DNA from: Neolentinus lepideus HHB14362 ss-1
Lineage: Eukaryota > Basidiomycota > Agaricomycetes > Gloeophyllales > Gloeophyllaceae
Reading direction: 5' to 3'
Length of the DNA: 64,000 bases
Assembly: GCA_001632425.1 (NCBI GenBank)
Contig: KV425554.1
Coordinates: 418,634-482,633 of the forward strand
In this document: piece by piece, positions 22,238-32,702 of the stretch
Numbering within the stretch: the first letter of the stretch is position 1
Layout: each line of letters starts with the position of its first letter
The notes under the pieces: generated by a model
What the model was told of the DNA's origin: nothing
Seen by the model: the letters and a program-made list of their open reading frames with translations, nothing else
Database searches by the model: none
Position numbers and translations under genes: made by a program

Positions 22238-23820
22238 TCATGCCTCCTCCGACCATGTCAGGTCCAGGTCTTTAAGAAGCCACGAGTCACCGAAGTTGCA
22301 TGAGTCACCGATGTTGGGAAACATCTCGAGAAGGGAGTCCCAAAGCCAACTAGTATTGTTATTGAGCGTCAGATTCGAAAGGGTCAGATTTTGCAGGGGC
22401 TTCCCCTCCTCGTCGAGAACAGGCCGAGATTCGTAAAAGTCATACTCGGAAGCCTTGACAGCTATCGCCAGGGCATTCAGGTTCACTCCGTATCGTGCAA
22501 CGACTTCGAAGCAAGCGCGAGTCAATGAACCATGGTTCATCGACTCAAAGTCTTTTAGACCTCCTGGTAATGATAAGCTTCGCATATTTGGCCAAGCTAT
22601 GAGCAATTCTCTGAGAAGTGCTTCGTTTAGGTCTGGGCAATTAAGAGATGATATTTCGAGATCTTGGAGGTGCTTCAGGGCGAACAATGTCCTGAGACTA
22701 TTGTCGGACAAAGTGACTGACTTGCTGAGATCGGTGGATATTGCAAGAGACGTTAAGTGTGTGAACATTGATACAGTGGTTGTAATATTCTCCAAGCCAC
22801 CACTCTCGGATTCTGGTAAATCAAGTTCGAGGTTAACAGAGCTGAGCGACGAACACCACCGGATAAGCTGCGCCAGTTCAGCCCACGCATCGCTAGCTTC
22901 GACTGTCACTGTTAGACGGCGAAGTGAAGGAAAGGGAGCGCGCGCACGACCTTCGTGGGAGCTGCAGGGCATCACTGCAGGGAGCGTGAAGAAGATCTGT
23001 GGCTCAGCTCTCAGTGTGACTTCCTCTAGCAGTGGCAGCGAAGCCAGACACTGTATAAATAGCTGAGACACCAGAGAAGAGTATGTGCGTATCTCAACCA
23101 CTCGCAGATTTTGAAGGTCCTCGATCTCGCAGGTCAGGACGAGACCTGACACCGCCCATCTTTCCAGGAGTAGCGTGAAGGATTCAAGAGAAGGACAGCT
23201 CTCCCGTGTCCTCCGAATTATGCGCGACAGGACGTCTGCACAAGGTGACCGGAAGTCGAAAGAGATGCGTAAGGATTTTAGACGTGAGTGGATGAACAGC
23301 GCAACGAGAGGCACTCCATCACTATCACTCATAGCACCACATGTGAGCGAGAGTAGATTGGGGAGGAGCAGACGAAGTGGCCGGAGTTTGTGGAGAGTGT
23401 AAAGTACTTCTGCCGTCACCATCTTGTCGTTCGCTCCCAAATCGGTAACACCAGGGTCATCCAAACAAATGCACATATCCTGGATGTGAGAAGCATATAG
23501 ATCAAATCGAGACCAGTCATGAGCACCAGTCGAGCCTCTAATGGTCTGCCGCATTCAATCAGTCGTAAGGTATGCTGGCGACCAGGTACATCACGCACAT
23601 AGTACATGTTCGGGTCATATTCCCATAGTTCCTGGGGTAGGCACTCGAGTAAGGGCTGCAAGCCCTCCTGCTTCCTCCAGAGGAGATGGATAGCTGGCTC
23701 AAAGAATATCTTGCACGTTCGAGCAAGACCAGCGAGATAGGCACGCTCGCCCTCATAATTGTTAAGAGTTGCTTCAAATATGACAGACAAAACTTCGGAA
23801 ATAGTAAGGCAGCGGTGCAT
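22238..23820 (-). CDS. F-box/leucine-rich-repeat-like protein
   Basis: Two-exon model: 23820-23599 and 23545-22238, intron 53 nt with donor GTGCGT; 509 residues. The start MHRCLTISEVLSVIFEA opens an F-box-like segment (about residues 1-50, ending TCKIFFEPAIHLLW). This is the layout common to the large agaricomycete F-box family, followed by degenerate leucine-rich repeats (LTSLAISTDLS, LKHLQDLEISSLNC, LRSLSLPGG and others). Such proteins usually act as substrate adaptors of SCF ubiquitin ligases through Skp1; the target is unknown. A broken paralogue with the same exon structure lies 1.5 kb upstream (25326-26887), so this is a tandem duplication. These families expand and decay rapidly, so expression is not assured even though this copy is intact. 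Confidence 0.82.
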
Positions 23821-23967
23821 CCTTGAGCTTGACAAGTGTCCTATGCAACGATCGCGGTATCGATGCGGCCGGTGCTTTATCAGTCGCTTCGGGACACACC
23901 GGCCTCATGGTCCGGCCACGCTCTTGAGAAATATATTCACAACCAAAAGAGCCTCAGGCTATATTTC

Positions 23968-24380
23968 AAGACTTATCCTATTCCGACCGCCTGAAACTTG
24001 ACCAGGCACTCACGCACCCTAAATTCGGAAAACAGGCCCTCAACGGTATTGAGGACCTGGAGCAACACTCTCATTGACGCAAAATTTTTACCTGATGATT
24101 GGATAACTTACTCGGGGGTTTTAGTGGGTATCAGTCTGCCTGAGCATGGTCGCCGACACAGGGAGCCGCCATAGCTGAGAAGGCTTTCTGGAGCCCCACA
24201 TGGCCGCAACTCTATGTTACGGTGTGCGTAACCGCATTCCCTCCGGAGGACTAATTGACTATTTGGATCTTGTATCTGGTTTATTGTACCGCACCATTTA
24301 CTAATGTCTGGGGGATAGCGCAGCCTAACTGCCCAGACATCATACCGTTCCTCTAAAAAAAAAAAGACTTATCCTATTCC
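23968..24380 (+). mobile_element. poly(A)-tailed retroposon with 17-bp target-site duplication
   Basis: The 17-bp sequence AAGACTTATCCTATTCC occurs at 23968-23984 and again at 24364-24380. Between them lies a roughly 380-bp segment ending in an 11-A run directly against the second copy. A flanking direct repeat plus a 3' A-tail is the hallmark of target-primed (LINE-machinery) insertion. The insert has no open frame of note but shows strong hairpins: CAGGCCTCAA-type arms around 24030-24057, and ATGTCTGGG paired with CCCAGACAT near its 3' end (24304-24340). It therefore looks like a SINE or a retrocopied structured RNA. No tRNA A/B boxes were recognised. It lies in the 650-bp spacer upstream of the intact F-box gene. 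Confidence 0.7.
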
Positions 24381-24474
24381 AGCACCTCTACGCGGACAAG
24401 CGACAGTAGAACGACGGTACGAAAAGATACCAGACACGAGTTAAGTTCTGCGACGTTACGCCTTCAGCGCTGGA

Positions 24475-25221
24475 ATCCCCATTTAGGCTCGTGACCACCC
24501 TCTCGATCGAGCGATTGAGGGCNNNNNNNNNNNNNNNNNNNNNNNNNNNNNNNNNNNNNNNNNNNNNNNNNNNNNNNNNNNNNNNNNNNNNNNNNNNNNN
24601 NNNNNNNNNNNNNNNNNNNNNNNNNNNNNNNNNNNNNNNNNNNNNNNNNNNNNNNNNNNNNNNNNNNNNNNNNNNNNNNNNNNNNNNNNNNNNNNNNNNN
24701 NNNNNNNNNNNNNNNNNNNNNNNNNNNNNNNNNNNNNNNNNNNNNNNNNNNNNNNNNNNNNNNNNNNNNNNNNNNNNNNNNNNNNNNNNNNNNNNNNNNN
24801 NNNNNNNNNNNNNNNNNNNNNNNNNNNNNNNNNNNNNNNNNNNNNNNNNNNNNNNNNNNNNNNNNNNNNNNNNNNNNNNNNNNNNNNNNNNNNNNNNNNN
24901 NNNNNNNNNNNNNNNNNNNNNNNNNNNNNNNNNNNNNNNNNNNNNNNNNNNNNNNNNNNNNNNNNNNNNNNNNNNNNNNNNNNNNNNNNNNNNNNNNNNN
25001 NNNNNNNNNNNNNNNNNNNNNNNNNNNNNNNNNNNNNNNNNNNNNNNNNNNNNNNNNNNNNNNNNNNNNNNNNNNNNNNNNNNNNNNNNNNNNNNNNNNN
25101 NNNNNNNNNNNNNNNNNNNNNNNNNNNNNNNNNNNNNNNNNNCAATATCGACCAGCCTCTCTAGAGCGATTCTGCCCTCAATCGCTCGATCGAGAGGGTG
25201 GTCACGAGCCTAATCCCCATT
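24475..25221. mobile_element. TIR DNA element with 9-bp target duplication, interior unassembled
   Basis: 39-bp perfect inverted repeats lie at 24484-24522 and 25174-25212, beginning TAGGCTCGTGACCACCCTCT. They are flanked by the direct repeat ATCCCCATT at 24475-24483 and 25213-25221. The interior is almost entirely a run of N (24523-25142, 620 bp), and the left repeat ends exactly at the gap, so the repeats may be longer. A 9-bp duplication with long inverted repeats fits the Mutator-like (MULE) superfamily; hAT or KDZ elements usually give 8 bp. At about 730 bp it would be non-autonomous, but the gap size may be nominal. Confidence 0.75.
24523..25142. other. assembly gap (620 N)
   Basis: A continuous run of unknown bases inside the inverted-repeat element. 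Its position between the perfect repeats suggests the assembler failed at the hairpin or at a repeat shared with other copies. Confidence 0.98.
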
Positions 25222-25325
25222 ATTTACATAAATCATGGTACAAAATTGCCTAGATTGACGGCCGACTGAAACATGGCGAAGTCTGGGGGCATTTGATCGG
25301 CGTCATCAGGAATATTTTCAATCCT

Positions 25326-26887
25326 TCAAATTTCAAAATCCAAATCGCCAACGAGAGCCGAATAAGACTCGAACTTCCGAATGTTGGGAAACACCTTGCG
25401 CAGGAAGTCCCCCAGCTCCTTCCGGCGACGCGTAGCGTCATCGAGGACGACGTGAAAGAGCGACGAGTTCTGCAGCGGCGTGCCGTGTTCATTTGAGAAC
25501 GGACAACTCGTGCCCAAGTCGTACTCGGAAGTATCGACTACAATACCCAGCGTTCCCAGGTTAAAGTACTGTATCGCTCAATTGATTCGAAGCACGCGGG
25601 TGTCAATAGTGTCCGCCTCTGCCCTTCCTCCGGTGCTGGCAGCTATAATGCGGTCAATTCGGGCCAAGCCCTGACCATCTCCCCCAAAAGCTCGTCATTT
25701 AGCTCCGATCCACTATATACCGCGGCATTGAAAACTTCAAGATTCTTTAACGCAAATAGTGTCTTGATGCCTTTAGCGCACAAAGGCTCTTCAGCAAGGA
25801 GACCATCCATCTGGATGATGGTGAGAGATGTGAGGGTCTTGAACTGCACTAGATTATCTGCTATATCATCCAGGTTGGGGACATTGGGCCTCCTATAGTT
25901 CAATGTCAGAGACTTCAAGGGCGAATTCCTGAAATGGTAAGTCATTTCAATCAACTCGTCACGAGAATCCACTTGGGGAACAAGCCGCCGCAGGGAAGAA
26001 TAGGGATGGTCGGGTAATGAGGAATCAACGTCCCTGCCCTCCTGCCAGGAAATTCGACCAAACGGCATTACCTCAGCCTCTAGTGACAAGGCTTCGAGCT
26101 GGGGCAAGCGGGCCAGGCCCTGTATGTAAGACCAAGGTAGGCAGGGTCCTTGTATCAGTGCACTGAAGGATCGAAGCTTTTGAAATGCCGTCACATCAAA
26201 AGTCGGAACATGGAGCGGATGGAACTGGAAGTTGGTGATTATTGTCAGACTGAGGTCCTCGAGACAAGGGCTTATCTCGAAGGTATGTCGGATTGTCTGC
26301 AAGAAAGCACCGCCCAACGCCTGGTAAGAGTCCAAACGTAAGCGCAAGCCTTTCAGCTGCGGACCAATGTATCCAAGGAGGAAGGGCGTTCCATCGTTAT
26401 CGGATACAGCATTCGACTCTAAGTGCTGTAGATTGGGAAGGAGTGAGTGGTGTGGCCGAAGCGAGTTCAACATGCGGAGTGTGTCCGGACTAAGCGATTT
26501 GATAGGTGATAACGAAAAGAGCATTGTCTGAGGCAACGAGACCACGATATACACTTCCTTCACATAGACCGCGTAAAGGTCGAATCGAGACCAATCAAGC
26601 GTAGAGGCTAGATTTTTGAAAGCCTGTTACAGAAGTTGAGCCTGAGCAACTGCACCCTACAAAATAGCACTTGCGTAATGCAGGCCGGAATCGTACGCCC
26701 AATACTCCTGCGGCAGGCACTCAAGCAGCGGAATGATGCTGGGCAGCTTCCCCCAGAGAATAGCTATGGAAGGCTCGAAAAAACTCTTGCATGTTCTAGC
26801 AAAAGCTGCAAGGCTAACCGAGTAATCGCTAGGGACATGCTCGGCGATGGCGGATACGATTTCTGGCAGTGTGAGACAGCGATGCAT
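25326..26887 (-). pseudogene. F-box/LRR-like paralogue with nonsense codon and frameshift
   Basis: Parts: exon 1 26887-26675, GC-AG intron 26674-26624, then a body from 26623 to the stop at 25326-25328. It aligns throughout with the gene at 22238-23820: MHRCLTLPEIVSAI, the intron at the same site before DWSRFDLY, matching LRR segments, and a C-terminus FLRKVFPNI against LLEMFPNI. Two lesions are visible. TAG at 25645-25643 replaces the Ser of the paralogue's LSLPGG motif. A frameshift near 25561-25575 follows, after which the C-terminal frame (NLGTLGIVVDTSEYDLG) resumes. A 107-nt segment with GTCAGG at one end and ATACAG at the other would, if spliced, remove both lesions and restore the frame at the cost of about 35 conserved residues. 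So it may be a pseudogene or a gene rescued by a new intron. Confidence 0.75.
26624..26674 (-). other. GC-AG intron in the F-box paralogue
   Basis: The donor is GCAAGT, where the intact paralogue has GTGCGT at the same codon boundary. The 51-nt intron ends TGTAACAG. The orthologous position argues that this is a T-to-C donor change in an existing intron. Confidence 0.65.
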
Positions 26888-28272
26888 AATCGAGGGCGGT
26901 GGTGGGAGAATGGAAGGATAAAGACAAGGTGGTTTGTAGACTTGTACCAATATCTCAGTGAATCCAAAGGAGACTTGATAACACTCGCTTCCACGTTGGT
27001 ACTGAGGACCTTGTCAGGGGAGCGTGTGCGTGAAAGTGTTACCGGATGTCAATTCAGAGTCGTGATGGTGTCTGGATGTTCGTACGGGTAAGGAGGACGA
27101 GCAAACGATGAGATTACGAGCGTGAGCAGCGACTTGAATTTGAAGGCACCCACGTTCGGATATAACCTTCAATCCCAGATATGGAAAGCGTCAAGCAACA
27201 CGCCATTCTTCCAAGAGCTTGTTCATCAGGATTTCCATCATGGTCGACCAGGACAGACATAGCCCATATCAAGGCAATTTCCAGCTCGACAGTTGTTTCC
27301 TTGCAATTTTTTACATACCGACGTTTACGATCACGTCCAAAGCAAAATACACCAGCTGGCGTTCGAGAAGATAGCCCGGACAGAACGAATAGGTAGAGAT
27401 ACAGGGATACCCTTTCCGAAACTAGTGCACTGATGACTTCGGACTGGCATTGCACGAAGAACGATCGATCACAACTATAGTCCAGACACCATATATCGTG
27501 ATCGATACGTTTCCCAGGACCCAGCGAATGTGTGACGGCGAATGGTTCATAGGCATTTGCGTCCGAACAGAGGAGCAATATGAAGACAGTCGTTCATGGG
27601 CATTCCTGGACAACTATTCTTCATGGCTTAGATCCGTCATTTCGGCGAGTTCGCACAATGGCAACTGGTCCATCTCCTTGACAAATTCTACCAACCGAGG
27701 CTGCTGAATTATCGAAAGCGTTGCATGGGTGGCGCTGACGAGGAAATTGACATTGGGACAGTAGCGTGAAGTTGCACGGCCTCCCTACCGCCTTGTCCAT
27801 CATCCTTTCTCTTTGGGCTTTCTTCTGCTTAGAGCGAGAGTAGGTCCAGATACGATTTCGTGGCAGAGGCTGCCAATAATTCGGGGAACAAAGCTTCAGA
27901 TGACCAGGCGCAAAATGGTAGCGACGATCGGTGGTAACGAAGGAAGGTACTGAGCTTCCGTGGAGTCGGTTTCACGAGATTGTAGTTTGTGTTGTTTGAA
28001 AAAGAGCCTCTCCGCGTAGAGATGCAAGGTTCACAATGCCACGGATCAGATGTCCGAAACCGCTGAAGCTGTGGAAGACGGAAACGTGTGGCCGTGTTGT
28101 CGAGAGCTCACTGAGTCAAACAGCCTCAAACACAAATCCGCGTCTGCTTTACGCATTTTCGGTTTGGTTGTTCAACGCAGCTACATGCTCCACAGCCGGC
28201 GTATATACCACTCTATATTCTAGTTCCTGTTTGCCTATCGTATCTGCTGTCTGGACATTAGTTCTTCTTGTC
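26888..28272. other. intergenic region with unassigned open frame
   Basis: 1.4 kb upstream of the F-box pseudogene and of Psy2. A 154-codon minus frame at 27114-27578 contains a hydrophobic patch (RVSLYLYLFVLSGLSS) and may be a remnant of a membrane protein, but I cannot extend or name it. The plus-strand frame from 28036 is continuous with Psy2 but unconserved and is probably leader sequence. Confidence 0.35.
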
Positions 28273-31200
28273 ATGAGCAGCGACGGCGCTGTTCTGTCTG
28301 CCGTGTCTTCCGAACCGCAAGACTCCCAAAACCAGCCTTCCATTGCACTGCCGACCGACATTTCGCATGACCCTGACAACTCATCTTCTGATATTATAGG
28401 GAACGGAAGCGGCGTGGACGGGGAGCAGGAGAAAGACGCGGTGCATGAGAATGGCGTCTTGGAAGAGCAGAACGGGTCAAGCGATGAGGTTGGATCACAC
28501 GAGGAGGCGCACCATGACCTCGTTTTCGAGGATAATTATGATCTGAAACGCGTCAAGGTAAGTCTATTAGAATGAATCTGCTGTTTTCACGCGTCGTTGA
28601 AGTTATCAAGGTATATGAATTGGTGGGTTCTCGCTGGGTTGATCAAGGGACCGCGTTCTGCTCGCCATACCAAGAAGGCCCCTCTGAAGACGCCTATCTA
28701 ATTGCTCGTGCCGAAGTGGATCCCCAGACTGTTATCCTCCAGACCACAATACGCGCCAGCGACGTCTATCAGCGGCAGCAGGGTGCGTATATGCGTGCCC
28801 GATTATCCCGTGTTGCGCTCACGCGTTGCGCAGAAACGCTGATTGTATGGACGGAACCGGATGGGATTGATTATGCGCTCAGCTTCCAAGATCCCGACGG
28901 ATGTTTGGAAGTGTGGAACTTTATAGTCACGAGGCAAAGAGAAATGAACGTTGGTGGTGCTGGTAAGTCTCTTGTCCCCCGAGTGATTGTGGCAGATATA
29001 GATGGCTGAACTAGAAGACCAACAAATGACGAGTTCACCTAATATCGGACCCGAATCCTCCACCCCTAGTTCAGTCACAGCTGCTTCCATTATACGGTCT
29101 GGTCGCCTGCCACTGCCGGTACTCGGTATCATAGGTGAAATCGAACGTGCCATCAAGACCTTGGCCAAAACGGCACACCTCAAGGAGCGGCTCTGCGAGT
29201 ACATCCAACAGGAGGTCAGTAATACCCCATTTTATTCGGTTTGAATCTCATGTAGTGTAGGAATATATCAAACAACTAGTAGATGTGTTCAACCAAGCAG
29301 AAGACCTTGAGAGCCTCGAGAATCTACATGCATTATGTAGTCTAATGCAGACTATATGTGAGTCGTGTTCTAATTGTGCTATGCTAAGGCTAAGGCTTTT
29401 TTAGTGCTCCTCAATGACCACAGCATGTACGAACACATCCTGGACGACGACGTATTCTTCGGCGTTGTAGGCATGCTCGAATGTCCGTCTCTCGCTAAGT
29501 CGCCTTCGCATGGCTCTCTCACTCACGCCGCGCGGCGCGTTGTTCTCCTTAGATGACCCCGAATTCCCCACGTACAAGGCTAACTACCGCGAGTTTCTTG
29601 GTCGCACCGCCCGCTTCCACCAGCCGATCCCAATACGTGACGAGTTAATCCAGAAGAAAATCCACCAGACGTACCGGCTGCAGTTCCTCAAAGATGTCGT
29701 TCTTGCACGAGCAATCGATGATTCGACGTTCAACGTGCTAAATTCCCTTATCATCTTCAACCAGATCGATATCATCAGTCACGTCCAGAGCGATAACACC
29801 TTCTTGAAGGAGATCGTAGATATATTCGACGACGAGAAGCCAGGGACTGCACAGAAGCAAGAGGCGAAGGAGAACTCCGAAGATGCCATGGACGTGGACG
29901 AGCCACAGACCTCGGTAAACGGATCTGGGAAACTTAACGGTGTCATCGCATCGAACGGCGGTGTGGCAGTAGTCACCCTAGACCGAAGTGATGATCATCG
30001 GCGAGAGGTCGTTCTGTTGGTTCAACAGCTGTGCTCTATGGGCAAGAACGTGCAACTGCCGGCGAGAATGGCGCTGTTCCGGACGTTGGTAGATCGTGGG
30101 ATCATTGCGTGTGTACAGTGGGCGTTTGGACACTCTGAGAAGACCGAGGAGAGGAGACAGATGATTGCTACGGCGGGCGAGGTGCTCTCAGCGATGCTGG
30201 ACCACGACACGATCGGTGTGCGTGCTCACGTTGTCCATAGGCAGCTTGGTATTGCACAGGGGAAGATGGATAAAGAGAATGAAGTTCAGAATTTGCCTCC
30301 TGCCGTCGGTAGGCGAGACACGCTGTTGTCGCTGATGTGCAGGGTCCTTGCGCAGAGTCGTGACTTGGCGGTGCAGAGTCAGATTGGCGATGCACTCAAG
30401 ATGTTGCTGGAGATCCCCCCAAATGACGGCCTTGATGTACCAGGCGTGAGTGTTGTGTTATCATGCTACTTTATGTTCTGTATGCTGTTGAGTCCGTTAT
30501 TAATGAGATCATGGGTATATGCTGGATAGGCTATTGTTGGTATCAAAATGCTATCACGAAAAGACGACCCTAGTACCGAAAGATTCCTGGACTACTTTTA
30601 CAAGCAGTGTATCGACATTCTTTTCAAGCCTTTTGGTGATCTACCAGACTACAAGAACGTTATAGGTACGCGAGTCCGACTGATCATCTGACCACAGCCT
30701 CACAACCTCGTGGTTTTTCCTTTCATCAGGCCAGACTCTCGGTTTGACGCGAGAGAAGTCCAATCTTTACCTCTACCTCTGCGACCTATTATCCAGTTTT
30801 GCCGTCCAACATTCCTTCCGCAGTCATTTTTACATTCTTTCATCTAACGTTGCCATCCGGGTCGCATCCTTACTGAACACACGCGAGAAGCACCTCCAGC
30901 TAGGTATGCTATCCCTTCATCACTCCTCACGGGTCTGATATCCCTGCTAGCTGCTTTCCGGTTCTTCAGGTCGTTCCTGAAACTGAATAATCGAAACATG
31001 AACATGCACATCATTAAGATTGACATATTCAAGCCAATCCTTGACTTGACCGTTCGGGAGTCTCGAAGGGACAATCTAATTAGTTGCGCCTGTCAAGAAT
31101 TTTTTGAGACCATGCGCAGGGTAGAGTGCACGTTTTTCATGAGCCACCCTCGCGACACTCACATTTTTCATAATAGGAGAATATGAAGGACCTTATCTCA

Positions 31201-32169
31201 CATTGTATGACCACCCATGAGGCTACAATCAAGAAGCTGGCGGAATCCGGTTTCGGGAGTGCCCGCTTCAAAGGTCTCATCCGCCGCCACGAAATGAACA
31301 TGGACCCTCCACCACCGGAGTCTGTTAAAGCGGAAATGTACATTTTCCCCAGTGTTTCGTGGCGTACCACTGACAATCAATCCTTGTACAGGACACCGGA
31401 GCGACGCAGTGTATGGGGACAGGGCCGCTTACTGGAAGCCGAAGAGGAGAACTACTTCAACACGGATGATGAGGAAGAAGAATCGACTCTCCTGACATCG
31501 CCTTTCCCGAGAGCACAAAGCACACCGCCTTCAGGAGGTGTGAAACGGAAACGCTTAAGGGGCGGGCCGACGATGCGACCTGCCCGTCCGCCTAACACTA
31601 CTCCTACACGGTCTCCAACCCCTCTCGGCAGCCTCCTCGACTATGACGATGACGATGAATCTACCAGCGGATTGATGGAAGCCTCCACTTCGCAGTTGGG
31701 TCCCGCGTCTTCTTTGACGTCTCTTTCTATCTCGCGACCCATGCCCGAGGATGACGTACCTCCTAGTCCCACACTATCACACCGGCAAATACCTGCCAGG
31801 GTCTTCAAGCCTATGGAAGAAGAGGATGAAACGGACCGTCAGCTCGAAGCGCTAGTGTCTAGGGGAACCTCACCTGGTCCCCCGTTGCTATCGTTCATGA
31901 CAGAGCCGTTGACTCCTAAGCGAAGGCGAGAAGATGAGGAGGATGACGGACTTCTTGAGCGGCTGGCAAACAAAGGAGCCAAGCGACCTAATATGGGTTC
32001 TGTTCAAAAGGAGGAAGAGCTTTCGGGCCGCGCAACGACACCGAAATCAGCAGAGGACGGGCCTCGGAAAATCAAACTCAAGTTTGGTGCTACAGGCATG
32101 GCGGTAGCGTCAGCGTCTCTATCCCCGGCGCCTTCAGAAGCTAGTGCGAAGGACGGTGACACTGGCTAA
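28273..32169 (+). CDS. protein phosphatase 4 regulatory subunit 3 (Psy2/SMEK)
   Basis: Twelve-exon model: 28273-28557, 28611-28782, 28834-28962, 29015-29214, 29261-29357, 29405-29482, 29553-30445, 30530-30665, 30730-30903, 30951-31120, 31177-31337, 31392-32169; 1090 residues. An acidic N-terminus precedes an EVH1/Ran-binding-like domain at about 85-195 (KVYELVGSRWVDQGTAFC, then WTEPDGIDYALSFQDPDGC). The SMK-1 (DUF625) region starts near 262 (EYIKQLVDVFNQAEDLESL) and is followed by ARM-type helices to about 830 (HPTYK-like motif EFPTYKANYREFL, then RRDNLISCACQEFFETMR). The C-terminus is acidic and basic by turns (VKRKRLRGG). Psy2 directs the PP4 catalytic subunit to nuclear targets such as the DNA-damage checkpoint. 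The last intron (31338-31391) is 54 nt without a stop, so retention would add 18 residues. Confidence 0.92.
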
Positions 32170-32702
32170 TGGGTGATCTTGCTACACGCGTCTAAGATAC
32201 ATGTAACATTGTCTAATATGTTTAGTACACATATGAATGCATAGAGTTCATGATAAGGAAAATAAATTCTCGACATTCCAAGATATCCAGGGATATAAAG
32301 CAGCTTTCGCAACTGATGTAGTATACATGTGAGGATCAGACAGAACGATAACGAGGTGTAACCCCGGGAGCTACTAACGAGAACAGCGGGCATGGTATGC
32401 AAAACTAGGAAAGGTGCTAATGGGAAGAACGACAAGACAAGTGCGAGAATTCATATAAAATGGAAAGGTTGACAAAACGTAGTAACAGATCATAATAAGG
32501 GTGGCGCCAGCAAAGAGATATATTATACTGGTGATGGAGTGAGGTGAGATGCAAAGAATTTGCCAGGTAGGATGAAGAATAAAGAAATTGAGCGTCCAAA
32601 TGACAACAACATATAACCTAAAAGAAATATATGCGACGAGTATATGGATATGATCATATAAATTGAATATACACTTGATATATGCGGAATGCGTCTTGAC
32701 TT
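32170..32702. other. AT-rich convergent 3' region
   Basis: 533 bp between the Psy2 stop (plus) and the Scw1-like stop (minus). It is clearly AT-richer than the genes around it, as expected for two 3' UTRs with polyadenylation signals. No gene or repeat seen. Confidence 0.5.

Noticed and set aside
24483..25213. 220-240-codon open frames across the gap
   Set aside because: They consist almost wholly of unknown bases; the ends are the inverted repeats of the transposable element.
28036..28272. N-terminal extension of Psy2 from an ATG at 28036
   Set aside because: It is in frame but unconserved and hydrophobic, unlike any Psy2 N-terminus. The acidic N-terminus starting at 28273 fits the family.
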